Under the pieces are notes generated by a model. The model saw nothing but the letters and a program-made list of their open reading frames with translations. It made no database searches and was not told the origin of the DNA. Positions 23,063-35,614 of a stretch of DNA of 64,000 nt are shown piece by piece (the stretch's first letter is position 1; every line of letters starts with the position of its first letter). The position numbers were made by a program, and so were the translations under genes. Source of the stretch: Haematobia irritans (Eukaryota > Arthropoda > Insecta > Diptera > Muscidae). Location: NCBI RefSeq assembly GCF_050003625.1, contig NC_134398.1:198035700-198099699 (forward strand), written 5' to 3'.

Positions 23063-24447
23063 TTTTATACCCTGCGCCACATTGTGGACAGGGTATTATA
23101 AGTTAGTGCATATGTTTGCAACACCCAGAAGAAGACGAGATAGACATATGATGTCATTGGCAAAAATGCTCAGGGTGGGCTCCTGAGTCGATATAACCAT
23201 GTCCATCTGTCCGTGAACACATTTTTGTAATCAAAGTCTAGGTTGCAGTTTTAGTCCAATCGACTTCAAATTTGGCACAAGTATGTGTTTTGGTCAGAAT
23301 AGAACCCTATTGATTTTGACAGAAATCGGTTCAGATTTAGATATAGCTCCCATATATATATTTCGCCCGATATGGACTTATATGGCCCCAGAAGATAGAG
23401 TTTTATACCCTAATTTGCTTACAATTTTGCACAAGAAGAACAATTAGTACTATAGTCAAGTGTGCTATGCGTGCCAAATTTGGTTGAAATCGGTTCAGAT
23501 TTAGATATAGCTCCCATATATATCGTTCGCCCGATTTACACTCATATGGCCACAGAGGCCAATTTTTTGCTCCGATTTAGTTGAAATTTTGCATAGGGAG
23601 TAGAATTAGCATTGTAGCTAAGCGTGCCAAATTTGGTTGAAATCGGTTCAGATTTAGATATAGATCTCTTATATATGTTTTTCTGATTTCGACAAAAATG
23701 ATCAAAATACCAACATTTTCCTTGTAAAATGGCCACTTCTTAGTCGAAAAGTTGTAAAAATGACACTAATTTTCCTAAACTTCTAATACATATATATCGA
23801 GTTATATATCATAAATAAGGTTTAATTAAAATTGCTTCAGATTTAAATGTTTCACATATTTTTTTTTACTAACATTGTGTTCCACCCTAGTGCATTAGCC
23901 GACTTAAATTTTGAGTCTATAGATCAAATTCTGTCCAGATCGAGTGGTACTTAAATGTATGTATTTGGGACAAACCTTTATATATAGCACCCAACACATT
24001 TGAGGAGCCACCATGGTGCAATGGTTAGCATGCCCGCCTTGCATACACAAGGTCGTGGGTTCGATTCCTGCTTCGACCGAACACCAAAAGTTTTTCAGCG
24101 GTGGATTATCCTACCTCAGTAATGCTGGTGACATTTCTGAGGTTTACGGAGCTTCTCTAAGTGGTTTTACTGCAATGTGGAACGCCGTTCGGACTCGGCT
24201 ATAAAAAAGAGGTCCCTTGTCATTGAGCTTAACATAGAATCGGGCAGAACTCAGTGATAAGAGAGAAGTTCACCAATGTGGTATCACAATGGATTGAATA
24301 GTCTAAGTGAGCCTGATACATCGGGCTGCCACCTAACCTAACATAAAACATTTGACGGATGTGATATGGTATCGAAAAGTTAGATCTACAAATTGGTGCA
24401 GGGTATAATATAGTCGGTCCTGCCCGACTTTAGACTTTCCTTACTTG
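23063..24447 (-). mobile_element. Family B element nested in B, carrying a SINE
   Basis: On the plus strand it reads TATACCCTGCGCCACATTGTGG, TTATAAGTTAGTGCATATG, the GTCY tract, monomers (GATTTAGATATAGCTCCCAT), ACATTTGA, the SINE, ACATTTGACGGATGTGATAT, and it ends GACTTTCCTTACTTG. This is a complete minus-strand B inserted in a T-rich site of another B. Frame 23542-23736 (minus) shows the B monomer translation, FRNQKNIYKRSISKSEPI. Confidence 0.88.
24004..24347 (+). mobile_element. tRNA-derived SINE, full length
   Basis: The head carries a Pol III A box, TGGTGCAATGG (24014-24024), and a perfect B box, GGTTCGATTCC (24058-24068), 33 bp apart. The stem CCTTG/CAAGG lies where an anticodon arm would be. 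The body has TTTTTCAGCGGTGG, CCGTTCGGACTCGGC and TAATGCTGGTGACATTTCTG. It ends GCTGCCACCTAACCTAACATAA. The 8-bp direct repeat ACATTTGA flanks it (23996-24003 and 24348-24355), and the family B host is continuous across it. Three further copies occur in the window. The tRNA of origin is not clear. Confidence 0.93.
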
Positions 24448-24689
24448 TTTTTTTTTTTTTTTTTTTTGCAAAATCTCCAAATTCAAAATCTGACCCCAAA
24501 TGTTTTCACAGACAGACGACCATTGCTATATCGACTCAGGGGTCGATATAGCAATGGTCATAGACATCAAGTGTCTCTCTCGTTTCCTTGTGCTTGTTGC
24601 AAACATATGTACTAACTTATAATAGCCTGTTTCACAGTGTGGCGCAGAGTATAAACATATTTCCATTTATTTAATGAATCGGTTTACAA

Positions 24690-24945
24690 CACGTCATTAA
24701 TCACCAGATCGGTAATATATGTGTATGACAGCTATATCTAAATCTGAACCCAAATTTTACAAAATACATAGCATTTGTCTTTGAGCCAAAGTAAGATAAA
24801 ATACATTAGACTACAGACGGACCGATGGCCATAGCTAAATCGACTTAGAATTTACTTCTAAGACAATCGGTACCCTAGACAATGGGTCTCAAGCTAGTCT
24901 TTCTTGGCGTTATATACCATAGTAGTGGTGAAGGGTATATATATT
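24690..24945 (+). mobile_element. Family B 3' fragment, GTAGTGGTGAAGGG subtype
   Basis: It shows TATGACAGCTATATCTAAAT, CAGACGGACCGATGGCCATA, TAAATCGACTTAGAATTTAC, TCTTGGCGTTATATACC and AGTAGTGGTGAAGGGTATA. This subtype differs from the B copies ending GTGTGGCGCAGGGTATAAA and also ends the copy at 48372-49697. Confidence 0.8.
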
Positions 24946-25650
24946 AAGGCTAAAAATTTGCAACTAATTCACAATAACTTTATATATGCAATATATAGTG
25001 CGACGACCCCTATTACAATTGGTCAAATTATCTATATGCCAAATAAATTTAATTTGTCCCACAATCACTAACTCAAAACGATACTCATGATCCCATAAAG
25101 TTTGTTGCACGTTTATCATTGGTTATTTTATTTTTATTAAATGTCGAATCGTGCTATGTGTTGCTTTTAAATCACACATACTGTATATGTTTGGTTGGAT
25201 TTGAAGTGGCCATTTTGGCATGTGTCGACAAGTACTTTGAACCTTGACAAAAAAAAAGCGAAACATTCAGCCATTTATCATTTGGGTTAAATGAAGCAAA
25301 AAAAAAAAATACTGAGCGCCAACAAAAACGAATCACGTCCAAATGAATGTGTTCGTTGCAATAAAATATTTATTTCATAAATATTGTCCATAAATTGTTT
25401 CAAATTGCAGTGCTTTATGGAAATCAGACGTTTTAAATCGTTTTTTTTTTTTTTGTTTTTCTCGTTTTTAGTTAGTTTTTAAATAAATAAAACCGTATGA
25501 CATTAAATTTAAATTGTTTCTATATTTTAGGGAATTATTAAATAAATGTGTCGTAGTTAGTTTAAGTTTTGGTTTAATTATGAAAGTTTCACGTGGTAAA
25601 ACTCTGGCCTCTGTGGTGAGTGTAATCGAGCGAAGGATATAATCGGAAAC
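24946..25650. other. Gene-free stretch
   Basis: AT-rich sequence with A-runs and T-runs. No family element or gene is recognised. Confidence 0.5.
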
Positions 25651-27080
<1,430 letters not shown>

Positions 27081-27220
27081 AGCTCTGTGAAAAATATAGA
27101 TTTATGGGTAAAATGAGACACCAAAATAAAGGAAATTTTTTTATTATTCTATTATAAAGCAAAAAGGCACAAAAGGGCTACTCTTAATATATAAATTTTA
27201 AAAAATGTAACAAATCATGT

Positions 27221-27548
27221 AGGTTAGTTAGGTTAGGTTAGGTGGCAGCCCGCTGTATCAGGCTCACTTAGACTATACAGTCCATTGTGATACCACATTG
27301 GTGAACTTCTCTCTTATCACTGAGTGCTGCCCGATTCCATGTTAAGCTCAATGACAAGGAACCTCCTTTTTATAGCGGAGTCCGAACGGCGTTCCGCATT
27401 GCAGTGAAACCACTTAGAAATGTCACCAGCATTACTGAGGTGGGATAATCCATCGCTGAAAAACTTTTTGGTGATCGGTCGAAGCAGGAATCGAACCCAC
27501 GACCTTGTGTATGCAAGGCGGGCATGGTAACCATTGCACCACGGTGGC
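27221..27548 (-). mobile_element. SINE, reverse orientation, small internal deletion
   Basis: Read on the minus strand it starts GCCACCGTGGTGCAATGG and contains GGTTCGATTCCTGC. The CCGTTCGGACTCCGC region follows, and it ends in three copies of CCTAA. About 20 bp present in the copy at 27895-28230 are missing between two CTYAGA words. No clean target-site duplication is visible. Confidence 0.9.
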
Positions 27549-27550
27549 AT

Positions 27551-27890
27551 ATGAAATTCATTCCATATATCTAACCGCATTATTCAAAAAGCTTATCATT
27601 AATAATATTTTTGTCGCATAAACTTTAGCAGATACTACAGCTTCTAGCCTCTTTGGTATTGAAGACACAAAATTTTTGCAAATTTGATCCATGCTTCCAA
27701 AATAGATGACTTGAGCTCCTGGACATTGAAATGCCTCTTTTGGTAAATTTTTCGTCCAATTTCGTGCCAAACGTGCTCGATAATTTTGAGATTGTGTATA
27801 ATAACAATAAATTATCTCAATTTTTCACATATATACCATAAATTTTAATTTGAAGTTGCACGCATCCGGTTAGACGTGTGAGTCACTGTA
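27551..27890 (-). pseudogene. Tc1-like transposase tail with one terminal inverted repeat
   Basis: On the minus strand, from the right: CAGTGACTCACACGTCTAACC adjacent to a TA (27889-27890), which looks like a Tc1-family end. Downstream coding remains read IIEHVWHEIGRKIYQKRHFN in one frame, including the Glu of the DD34E triad and the usual HVW. After a frameshift come NFVSSIPKRLEAVVSAK, the conserved C-terminus of Tc1 transposases. Most of the gene and the other end are missing. SINE copies flank it on both sides. Confidence 0.8.
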
Positions 27891-27894
27891 TATA

Positions 27895-28230
27895 GGTTAG
27901 GTGGCAGCCTGATGTATCAGGCTCACTTAGACTATTCAGTCCAATGCGATCCCACATTGGTGAACTTCTCTCTTATCACTGAGCGCTGCTCGATTCCATG
28001 TTAAGCTCAATGACAAGGGACCTCGTTTTTATAGCCGAGTCCGAACGGCGTTCCACATTACAGTGAAACCACTTAGAGAAGCTTTGAAACCCTCAGAAAT
28101 GTCACCAGCATTACTGAGGTGGGATAATCCAACGCTGAAAAACTTTTTGGTGTTCGGTCGAAGCAGGAATCGAACCCACGACCTTATGTATGCAAGGCGG
28201 CCATGTTAACCATTGCACCACGGTGGCTCC
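27895..28230 (-). mobile_element. SINE, reverse orientation, full length
   Basis: On the minus strand it runs from GGAGCCACCGTGGTGCAATGG (head with A box) through GGTTCGATTCCTGC (B box) to CACCTAACC. TATATA occurs on both sides (27889-27894 and 28231-28236), a likely but low-complexity target-site duplication that overlaps the TA at the end of the Tc1-like fragment. Confidence 0.92.
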
Positions 28231-29257
28231 TATATATGGTCGTATCAACGATATCTTTTAACTACGAGTACTTGTCTTCAAATTAATTGACCTGAAATCT
28301 CTTCAATCTTAAAGGATGTTTTGACCGACCTATAAATTAACTTAAATATATAGTGGGCGAAATTAATTTTGAAAGGGGGCCCTTTTTCCTACGTATTCCT
28401 AATTGAAATGGTTTGTAATGGTCATCATCTGAAGATAAGTATTTGCCAACTAACTATCAGTCGTGCTTACCAAAAAGATATAGGTGTGTGTGTGTGTGAG
28501 TGCGCAATGTAATAGGAAAATTTTTTATTAACCACAAAAACTGCTCACAGGGATATGCTAGCTAAATTTACCACCATTTGGATCAAAGTGGAAAATTATA
28601 GCGATAAAATAATGCTATTTCCATTGCTTCTTTGCCATCTACATCTACAGAGTATACAGAGTTGGTGGCGAATGACCATCATCATACTTCATCAGTGGAA
28701 ACCATTTATTCCACCTCCATTGCAATTGCATGGGTGTTTCACAGCTGTTTCAGTACGTGACTCGAGTTATGGAGCGTTTTTGTTGCGAGAACACGAATGG
28801 GCGATAGAAAATGAACTTTGTGCTGATAAGAAACTAGAAAGAAGTGTACATTCATTTGGTGCTTTTTGAAATGCCAGAGATTCGTGAACATTTTGCAAAA
28901 CTACTTTTCAAGGTTTTTTATATTTTGCTTGCAATCTGATTATAGGCGCATTGCATAAAACGAAAACTTTCCAAACGTGTCAAAAAAAACGAAGACTGGT
29001 TCACCATTGAGGTTGTTAGGGAATATTTCGTTTTCTTATCTCTATAGAGGTGATGGTCACGACCTTATTTTTAGGTAAAACGAAATATTACTACGTGAAA
29101 TATATGCTCATGGCACAAACAAAGGCAAACCACAAAAATATAAATGATAACTTTACAGGTGGAAAAAGAAAACCAGATCACAGAGACTACAAGACGAAGA
29201 AATATATATTACGTAGGGAAAGTAAACAAGATCAGAAACAACAGTCGAATTTCCGTT
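28231..29257. other. Gene-free stretch
   Basis: No family element is seen. A (GT)n tract lies at about 28483-28498. A 104-codon frame at 28555-28869 matches nothing known to me and shows no domain or signal peptide, so I do not call it a gene. Confidence 0.5.
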
Positions 29258-31190
29258 ATTATACCCTCAACCGTAGAATGGGGGGATATAAACTTTGTCA
29301 TTCCGTTTGTAACACATCGAAATATTGCTCTAAGACCCCATTACGTTTATATATTCTGGGTCGTGGTGAAATTCTGAGTCGATCTCAGCATGTCCGTCCG
29401 TCCGTCTGTTGAAATCACGCTAACTTCCAAACGACACAAACTATCGACTTGAAACTTGGCCCAAGTACTTATTATTGATGTATGGCGGATGGTATTGGAA
29501 ATGGGTCATATCGGTTCAATTTTACGCATAGCCCCCATATAAATGGACTCCCAGATTTGGCAACCCTAACACCCACACAAAAATTAGTCCACATCGGTCC
29601 ATAATTATATATAGTCCCCATATAAACCGATCTCCAAATCGGAGCTTCAAAGATCGGTGCCTCTAAAAGAAGCAAATTTCATCCGATCCGGCTGAAATTT
29701 GGAACATGGTGTTGGTATATAGTTTTTAACAATCATGCGGAAATTGGCCCACATCGGTCCATAATTATATATAGCCCCCATATAAACCGATCCCCAGATT
29801 TGGCTTGCGGAGCCCCTAATAGAAGCAAATTTCGTCCGATCCGGTCGAAATTTGGTACGAGGTGTTAGTATATGGTCTCTAACAACCATGCCAGCATTGT
29901 TCAATATCGGTCCAAAATTATATATAGCCCCCATATGCACCGATCCCAGATTTGGCTTGCGGAGCCTAAAAGAGAAGTAAATTTCATCCGATCGGGCTGA
30001 AATTGGGTACCTGATGTTGGTATCCTGCCTCTAACAATCATGCAAAAATTGGTCCACATCGGTCCATAATTATGTATAGCCCCCGTATAAACCGATCCCC
30101 AGATTTGGCTTTCGGAGCCTCTAAGAGAAGCCAATTTCATCCGATCCGGCTGAAATTTGGTACGTGGTGTTAGTATATGGTCCCTAACAACCATGCCAGA
30201 ATTGGACCATATCGGTCCATAATTATATATAGCCCCCATATAAACGGATCCCCAGATTTGACCTCCGGAGCCTCTTGGAGGAACAAAATTCATCCGATCA
30301 TTGAAACTTAGTACGTGTGGTGGTATATGGTCTGAAACAACCATGCAAAAATTGGTCCATATCGGTTCATAATTATATATAGCCATCATATAAACCAATC
30401 CCCAGATTTGACCTCCGGAGCCTCTTGATGGAGCGAAATTGATCCGATCCGGTTGAAATTTGGGACATTTCGCAAGTGTATGGCCGATAAAACCATGCCA
30501 AAATTGGTCCGTATCGATCTATTTTATATATAGCCCCCAAATAAACCGATCCCCAATCACAGACAAATCACGATTGCCACTCGAGCCAAAAATAATCTAC
30601 CACAATTTTATCGCCATAAAAAATTTTGTCCAAATTTTATTTCTATAGAAAATTTTGTCAAAATTATATTTTTCTAGAGAAAATTTTGTCAAAATTTTAT
30701 ATTTCTATAGAAAATTTTGTCAAAATTTTATTTCTATAGAAAATGTTGTCAACATTTTATGTCTTTAGGAAATTTTGTCAAAATATTTCTATACAAAATT
30801 TTGCCAAAAATGTATTTCTACAGAAAATTTTGTCAAAATTTTATTTCGAGAGAAAATTTTGTCAGAATTTTATTTCTGTAGAAAATTTTGTCAAAATGTT
30901 ATTTCTATAAAAAATTTAGGAAGCATTTCATAGTTGGAGAGGAATATTTTGCGAAATCTTCCAAAACATCAAGAATTCTACCAATCTATCAAACAGTAAA
31001 AAATCTGCCATTTTTGTTCATAATTGTATGTAACCTCCATATAAAGCGACCCCCATATTTCAAATCTGGCCGCACAAAAGTACATATATGTTGGTAATTA
31101 TTTCTTCCCAATATATAGCGGTCAATAACTGAATATATACGTCTTGAATCGACCTTTCATTTGTATACTATATATCCCGCATGAACTAAC
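29258..31190 (-). mobile_element. Family A element, long, missing its leader
   Basis: Starts at the 3' block in reverse (TTATACCCTCAACCGTAGAA), then the CATGTCCGTCCGTCCGTCTG tract and about six monomers. Landmark TATAGCCC/TATAGTCC at 29611, 29771, 29924, 30076, 30229 and 30379 gives intervals of 150-160 bp. The frame 29901-30398 (minus) spans three of them. A 29-bp minisatellite array lies at 30605-30930. The end breaks off near 31190, before the palindrome, in the GTTAGTTCATGCGGG region. Confidence 0.88.
30605..30930. repeat. 29-bp minisatellite inside a family A element
   Basis: About eleven units of the same 29-bp repeat as the large arrays (CTATAGAAAATTTTGTC, AAAATTTTATTT). They are bounded by GCCAAAAATAATCTACCA on the monomer side and TAGTTGGAGAGGAATATTTT on the leader side. 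The latter is the flank word of the arrays at 17-20 kb, which ties those arrays to family A. Confidence 0.88.
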
Positions 31191-31194
31191 TTTT

Positions 31195-31451
31195 GATTCA
31201 GCTTTTTCTTTTCTTTGTGCATATGAATCTCACAGCATGTTATAGTTACGGCATTATTGTGCAGCTAGAGTCTTCGTATGTGGGCCTGTGTTACCATTAC
31301 CCAGATTGTATTTTTTTCCGTCAAAATGATGATACAGTTAATTTAGTCTATTCGAAAAATGCTGGTCTCCTTATATTATTTTCATTTGTCAATTTTGTAT
31401 CTCTCATCATTAGAATAAGTTGAATAATAAATTTTCATTCTTTTCTGCAGG
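31195..31451. repeat. Duplicated unique block X, copy 1
   Basis: Runs from GATTCAGCTTTTTCTTTTC to TTCTTTTCTGCAGG and contains TTATAGTTACGGCATTATTG and GTCTTCGTATGTGGGCCTG. It is repeated at 33194-33455 with few differences. It ends in a polypyrimidine-CAG/G word that looks like a 3' splice site. No matching exon is recognised. Confidence 0.85.
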
Positions 31452-31458
31452 AAAAAAG

Positions 31459-32912
31459 CAAGTATATACGGCCGCAAGTTCGGCCAGGCCGAAGCTTATG
31501 TACCCTCTACCATGGATTGCGTAGAAACTTCTACTGAAGACTGTCATCTTCAATCGAATTACTTGGGTTGCGGTAACACTTGCCGATGGCAAGGTATCGT
31601 AAAACTTTTTAACACCGTCTTCTAAATTGCAAAGTAGTCCATACGGGTTATATATTAAACTAAAATGGTCGATTAAATACGTATATAATTAAGTTTGACA
31701 AAATTTTCTATAGAAATAAAATTTTGACAAAAGCTTCAATAGAAATAAAATTTTGACAAAATAAAATCTTGACAACATTTTCTATAGAAGTAAAATTTGA
31801 ACAAAATTTTCTATAGAAATAAAATTTGAACAAAATTTTTCTATAGAAATAAAATTTTGACAAAATTTTCTATAGAAATAAAATTTTGACAAAATGTTCT
31901 ATAGAAATAAAATTTTGACAAAATTTTCTACAGAAATAAAATTTTGACAAAATTTTCTATAGAAATAAAATTTTGATAGATTATTTTTGCTTTGAGTGGC
32001 AACCATGATTATGAATCGATATGGACCAATTTTTGTGGATCGGCTGTATATAACTATAGACCGATATGGACCAATTTTGGCATGGTTATTAGCGGCCATA
32101 TATTTACACCACGTTCCAAATTTCAACCGGATCGGATGAATTTTGCTCCTCCAAGAGGCTTCAAATTTGGGGAACAGTTTATATGGGGCTATATATAAAT
32201 ATGACCGATATGGACCAATTCTTCCGTGTTTGTTAGAGACCACATTCTAACACCACGTTGCAAATTTCAACCGAATCGGATGAATTTTGATCCTCCAAGA
32301 GGTTCCGGAGGTCAAATCTGGGGATCGATTTATATGGGTTTTATATATAATTATGGACCGATATGGACCAAGTTTGGCATGGTTGTTAGAGACCATATAC
32401 TAATACCACGTATCAAATTTCAGCCGGATCGTATATAATTTGCTTCTCTTAGGGTTGTTAGAGACATGTACTTACAACGTACCAAATTTCAACGGGATCG
32501 GATGAATTTTGCTCCTGCAAGAGGCTCCGGAGGTCAAATCTGGGGATCGGTTTATATGGGGGCTATATATAATTAATGACCGATATGGACCAAGTTTGGC
32601 ATGGTTGTTAAAGACCATATACTTACACCATGTACCTAATTTCAGCCGGATCGGATGAAATTTGCTTCACTTAGAGCAATCGCAAGCCAAATTTGGGGAT
32701 CCCTTTATATGGGGGCTATACGTCAAAGTGGACCCATATGGCCCATTTCCAATACGGACGGACGGACGGACGGAAATGCTCAGGACGACTCAGAATTTCA
32801 CCACGACCCAGAATATATATATACTTTATGGGGTCTTAGAGCAATATTTCGATGTGTTACAAACGGAATGACAAAGTTAAATACCCCCCATCCTATGGTG
32901 GAGGGTATAAAA
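31459..32912 (+). mobile_element. Family A element with leader, minisatellite and monomers
   Basis: A complete leader (CAAGTATATACGGCCGCAAG, palindrome, TGTACCCTCTACCATGG) starts it. Several 29-bp minisatellite units in reverse sense lie at about 31690-31975. Monomers and the 3' block follow, with ACGGACGGACGGACGGAAATG and ATGGTGGAGGGTATAAAAA. It begins eight bases after block X and ends directly against a mariner fragment. Confidence 0.9.
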
Positions 32913-33129
32913 AGTGTTGTTCCACCAAGACAACGCTCCGTGCCGCAAGTCATTCTCCAGATCTGGTCCTCAGCGACTTTTTCTTGTTCTCAGACCTCAA
33001 AAGGATGCAATGATGCTCGCAGGGAAAAAATTTGGCTGCAATGAAGAGGTGATCGCCGAAACTGAGACCTATTTTTGACAAAAAAATGTGTTTTTTTTTG
33101 TTAGACCGGGGACTTTTCAGCCAACCTGT
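32913..33129 (+). mobile_element. 3' fragment of a Himar1-like mariner
   Basis: Starts within the transposase (GTGTTGTTCCACCAAGACAA, encoding FHQDNAPC) and ends in the inverted repeat AGCCAACCTGT followed by TA. Internal losses join GCCGCAAGTCATT to CTCCAGATCTGG, and ACCTATTT to TTGACAAAAAAATG. The 5' half and left end are absent, so no duplication can be shown at the left. It is a dead relic. Confidence 0.92.
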
Positions 33130-33130
33130 T

Positions 33131-33170
33131 AAGATTCGGCCTGGCCGAACTTACCGCCGTACATACGTGT
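33131..33170 (-). mobile_element. Orphan family A leader
   Basis: Forty bases that on the minus strand read CACGTATGTACGGCGGTAAG, then the palindrome TTCGGCCAGGCCGAA and TCTT. This is the extreme 5' end of an A element in reverse. It may be the missing leader of the A copy at 29258-31190. Confidence 0.8.
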
Positions 33171-33193
33171 TAAAATTCCAAAGGTCGACTTTA

Positions 33194-33455
33194 TGATTCA
33201 GCTTTTTCTTTTCTTTTTGCATATGAACCTCACAGTATGTTATAGTTACGGCATTATTGTGCAGCTAGAGTCTTCGTATGTGGGCCTGTGTTACCAGTAC
33301 CCAGATTGTATTTTTTTTTTTCGTAAAAATGATGATACAAGTTAATTTAGTCTATTCGAAAAATGCTTGTCTCCTTATATAATTTTCATTTGTCCATTTT
33401 GTATCTCACATCATTAGAATAAGTTGAATAATAAATTTAAATTCTTTTCTGCAGG
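33194..33455. repeat. Duplicated unique block X, copy 2
   Basis: Matches 31195-31451 along its full length, with single-base changes and a few inserted T. It also ends TTCTTTTCTGCAGG. The two copies bracket an A element, a mariner fragment and an orphan A leader. Confidence 0.85.
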
Positions 33456-34404
33456 ATAAAAAAACGGCAAATTTCAAGATATATGTCAACATAATACTAC
33501 AGAAAATTCAAATTGGTGATAAATTTGCAAATAAGATAAAGGAAAATTCTCTGCACCTTAGCACTAAATAAGAAATTTACTGCTACCATGGACACAAGGC
33601 AAAAAAAGAAAAAACAAAAAAAAATATACAACTGTCAGGCAAACAGGCATCCCCCTCAAACGTAAAACGAAATATTTCTGGCAAACAACATCAATACCAT
33701 GCGACAACATCTCTGGATGGATATCGCCAAGCAAAAGTGGAAATGCATGCTGCAACCAAATGACTATAAGGACTAGAGCAAATCATGGCGAGAGACGACA
33801 ACAAACACCTGCAGCAATATTGACACTCTCTATCTTTTGCATATTGCCCCCCATAACGTCAATGTGTGTGTGTGTGTGTGTGTGTGAATCTCTTTGGTGT
33901 GCCCGAAATCCCACATGCTATGAGCTATGCAGGTTGATATATCACCACATACACACAACTACTTTTTATAGCAGTTTTAAGTATGTGCGACACTTTCCGT
34001 GTAGATCTACATGTCTGCCTTCTAGTCTATACATCTTCATGCAAATGTTCGAAGTCTACCCTCTAGCCAGGTTTGTTTCTTGCTTTATTTTTTTCGTTTC
34101 TTTGGATTGGCATATTTTGAAGTGTTCGCCACTATGGCATCTCAGAGATACAACCGAACTGCGGTACATATTTCATTTTGTTAGATCCAACTGCATTACT
34201 TTAGGTTTCTTATCCTTCGGCGAATGGATATTCTTTTGCTTTCCATCTCCAGCTGAGTTCTGCCACGACAACTAACAACATTTCCCAAAGTAGGACAAAT
34301 CATTTGACAATGCAGTAAAAAAATGGAAGGAACAAAGATGCAAGAGGATATACCGGTAGTGATGGGAACAAAATATCTTGGATTGGGTATAGATACATAC
34401 CAGG
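33456..34404. other. Gene-free stretch with (GT)n
   Basis: A (GT)n tract lies at about 33861-33886. An open frame of 171 codons (33760-34275) runs through it, translating the tract as Cys-Val repeats. It has no recognisable domain, so I regard it as fortuitous. Confidence 0.5.
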
Positions 34405-34635
34405 AGTGTTCATGGATAATAACGACTGCGTTTTTTGAGAAAATATTTTAAATTTGAATTTAGCTTGGCCAAATATTGAAAAAAAAAATCTATATAACTC
34501 GGACAATCTTTGTATAGATACATACAAAGATTGTCCCTGAATAATAACGACTTCGTTTTTTGAGAAAATATTTTAAATTTGAAATTTAGCTTGGCTAAAT
34601 ATTGAAAAAAAAATCTATATAATTCGGACAAAAGG
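34405..34635. repeat. About 115-bp tandem duplication
   Basis: The words GGATAATAACGACTGCG and GAATAATAACGACTTCG start two copies (from about 34412 and 34540). Each continues TTTTTTGAGAAAATATTTTA and TTTAGCTTGGC(C/T)AAATATTG. Overlapping minus-strand frames are a by-product. Confidence 0.8.
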
Positions 34636-35614
34636 TCAAAATGTCCAAAAATTTTATATCCAGTTTTTATACCTTGATTATATAGTTGTATACATTTTAA
34701 ATCATACAATATATTCCGATATATCTGATGTCTCAATATGATATCCAATGGCTGTAGTTAACCAAATATACAAATCCTATCTCCTCTATATACACTCGCA
34801 TATGCATCTGTATCGGTGTTTCAAGTGATACTTGTCCTACCACACACACTCATACTTTACGTCTTCACATAGTCGATACTTCCGCTAGACGTCACTCCAT
34901 TTTTCTGGGTTGGTTTTCATTTTGTAAAAGGAAAAGAGATCTCTTGTAGCAAATGTTTGGCAAATTTTGGTCCCTTCCACAATTGCTGTTCCTTTTTGCA
35001 GCTGTTAGCTGTTGACGTTGACGTTGTCATTTATGTCGTTAATACTGTTGCCACTGCTGCTATAACAAACGATAGTGTTGCTACTCTTCCAGAATGGCTG
35101 TTGCTGCTGCTGCTGCTTCTCTTGTTAAGTGGTTGAGAAGGATGAGGATGTGAATGATACTTGTAATGTTGCTGATTTAACTTAATGACAAATTCCATTA
35201 TTGAAGTGATGGGTAAATTGGTCCATGAAAATCATATAAAAGATTTTATTTACGTTGATTTTTTTTTTCGTAAAGGAGATAGTTTCCCCCTTTCATCACC
35301 ACAGAAAAGTGATGATTGTGACAACTCGAAATTCTGTTGAATAAAATGGGAAAATATATGTAGCACCATTTAAATTGGCTACTTTAACCACCTTAGACAG
35401 ATTTAACTCCTGTGGATTATTATCTACTTGTTAGAAAAAATAGTTAATAAAAATATTTGTCAAAAAATTAAAAAGTGGATGCCACGGCTTGATATGGGCT
35501 ACAGAGTCACTATTGTATATGGGGCTTCCTATCATTTAGGGATATTTTTGTTTGTTTTTTTTTTTTTGGTTGTAAGAAAATGGAACAACAACAACAACAC
35601 ATCGTAATATCGAT
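34636..35614. other. Gene-free stretch
   Basis: Contains a short CTGCTGCTGCTGCTTCT run near 35105 and GTTGACGTTGACGTTG near 35010, typical of fly non-coding DNA. No gene is recognised. Confidence 0.5.

Larger units (their letters stand above)
22493..24656 (+). mobile_element. Family B element, hosting a second B in reverse
   Basis: The leader CAAGTAAGGAAAGTTTAATA with TATACCCTGCACCAC starts it. Degraded body sequence follows to about 23062, then a reversed B element (23063-24447). The host continues from TTTGCAAAATCTCC to its own 3' block at 24505-24656: ACAGACAGACGACC, TATCGACTCAGG, GTTGCAAACATATG and GTGGCGCAGAGTATAAAC. Confidence 0.78.

Noticed and set aside
24014..24085. A functional tRNA gene
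   Set aside because: A and B boxes are present, but the arms do not pair as a full cloverleaf and the sequence continues into a dispersed SINE body with a target-site duplication.
28555..28869. 104-codon frame as a small gene
   Set aside because: No similarity, signal peptide, domain or splice context could be supported from the sequence.
29901..30398. 165-codon minus-strand frame with repeated [10 protein letters not shown] as a possible host gene
   Set aside because: It is the translated monomer array of a family A element; it has no start context, introns or unique domain, and other copies are broken by stops.
33760..34275. 171-codon frame, the longest outside known elements
   Set aside because: It runs through a (GT)n tract, opens without a supported start, and has no recognisable domain.
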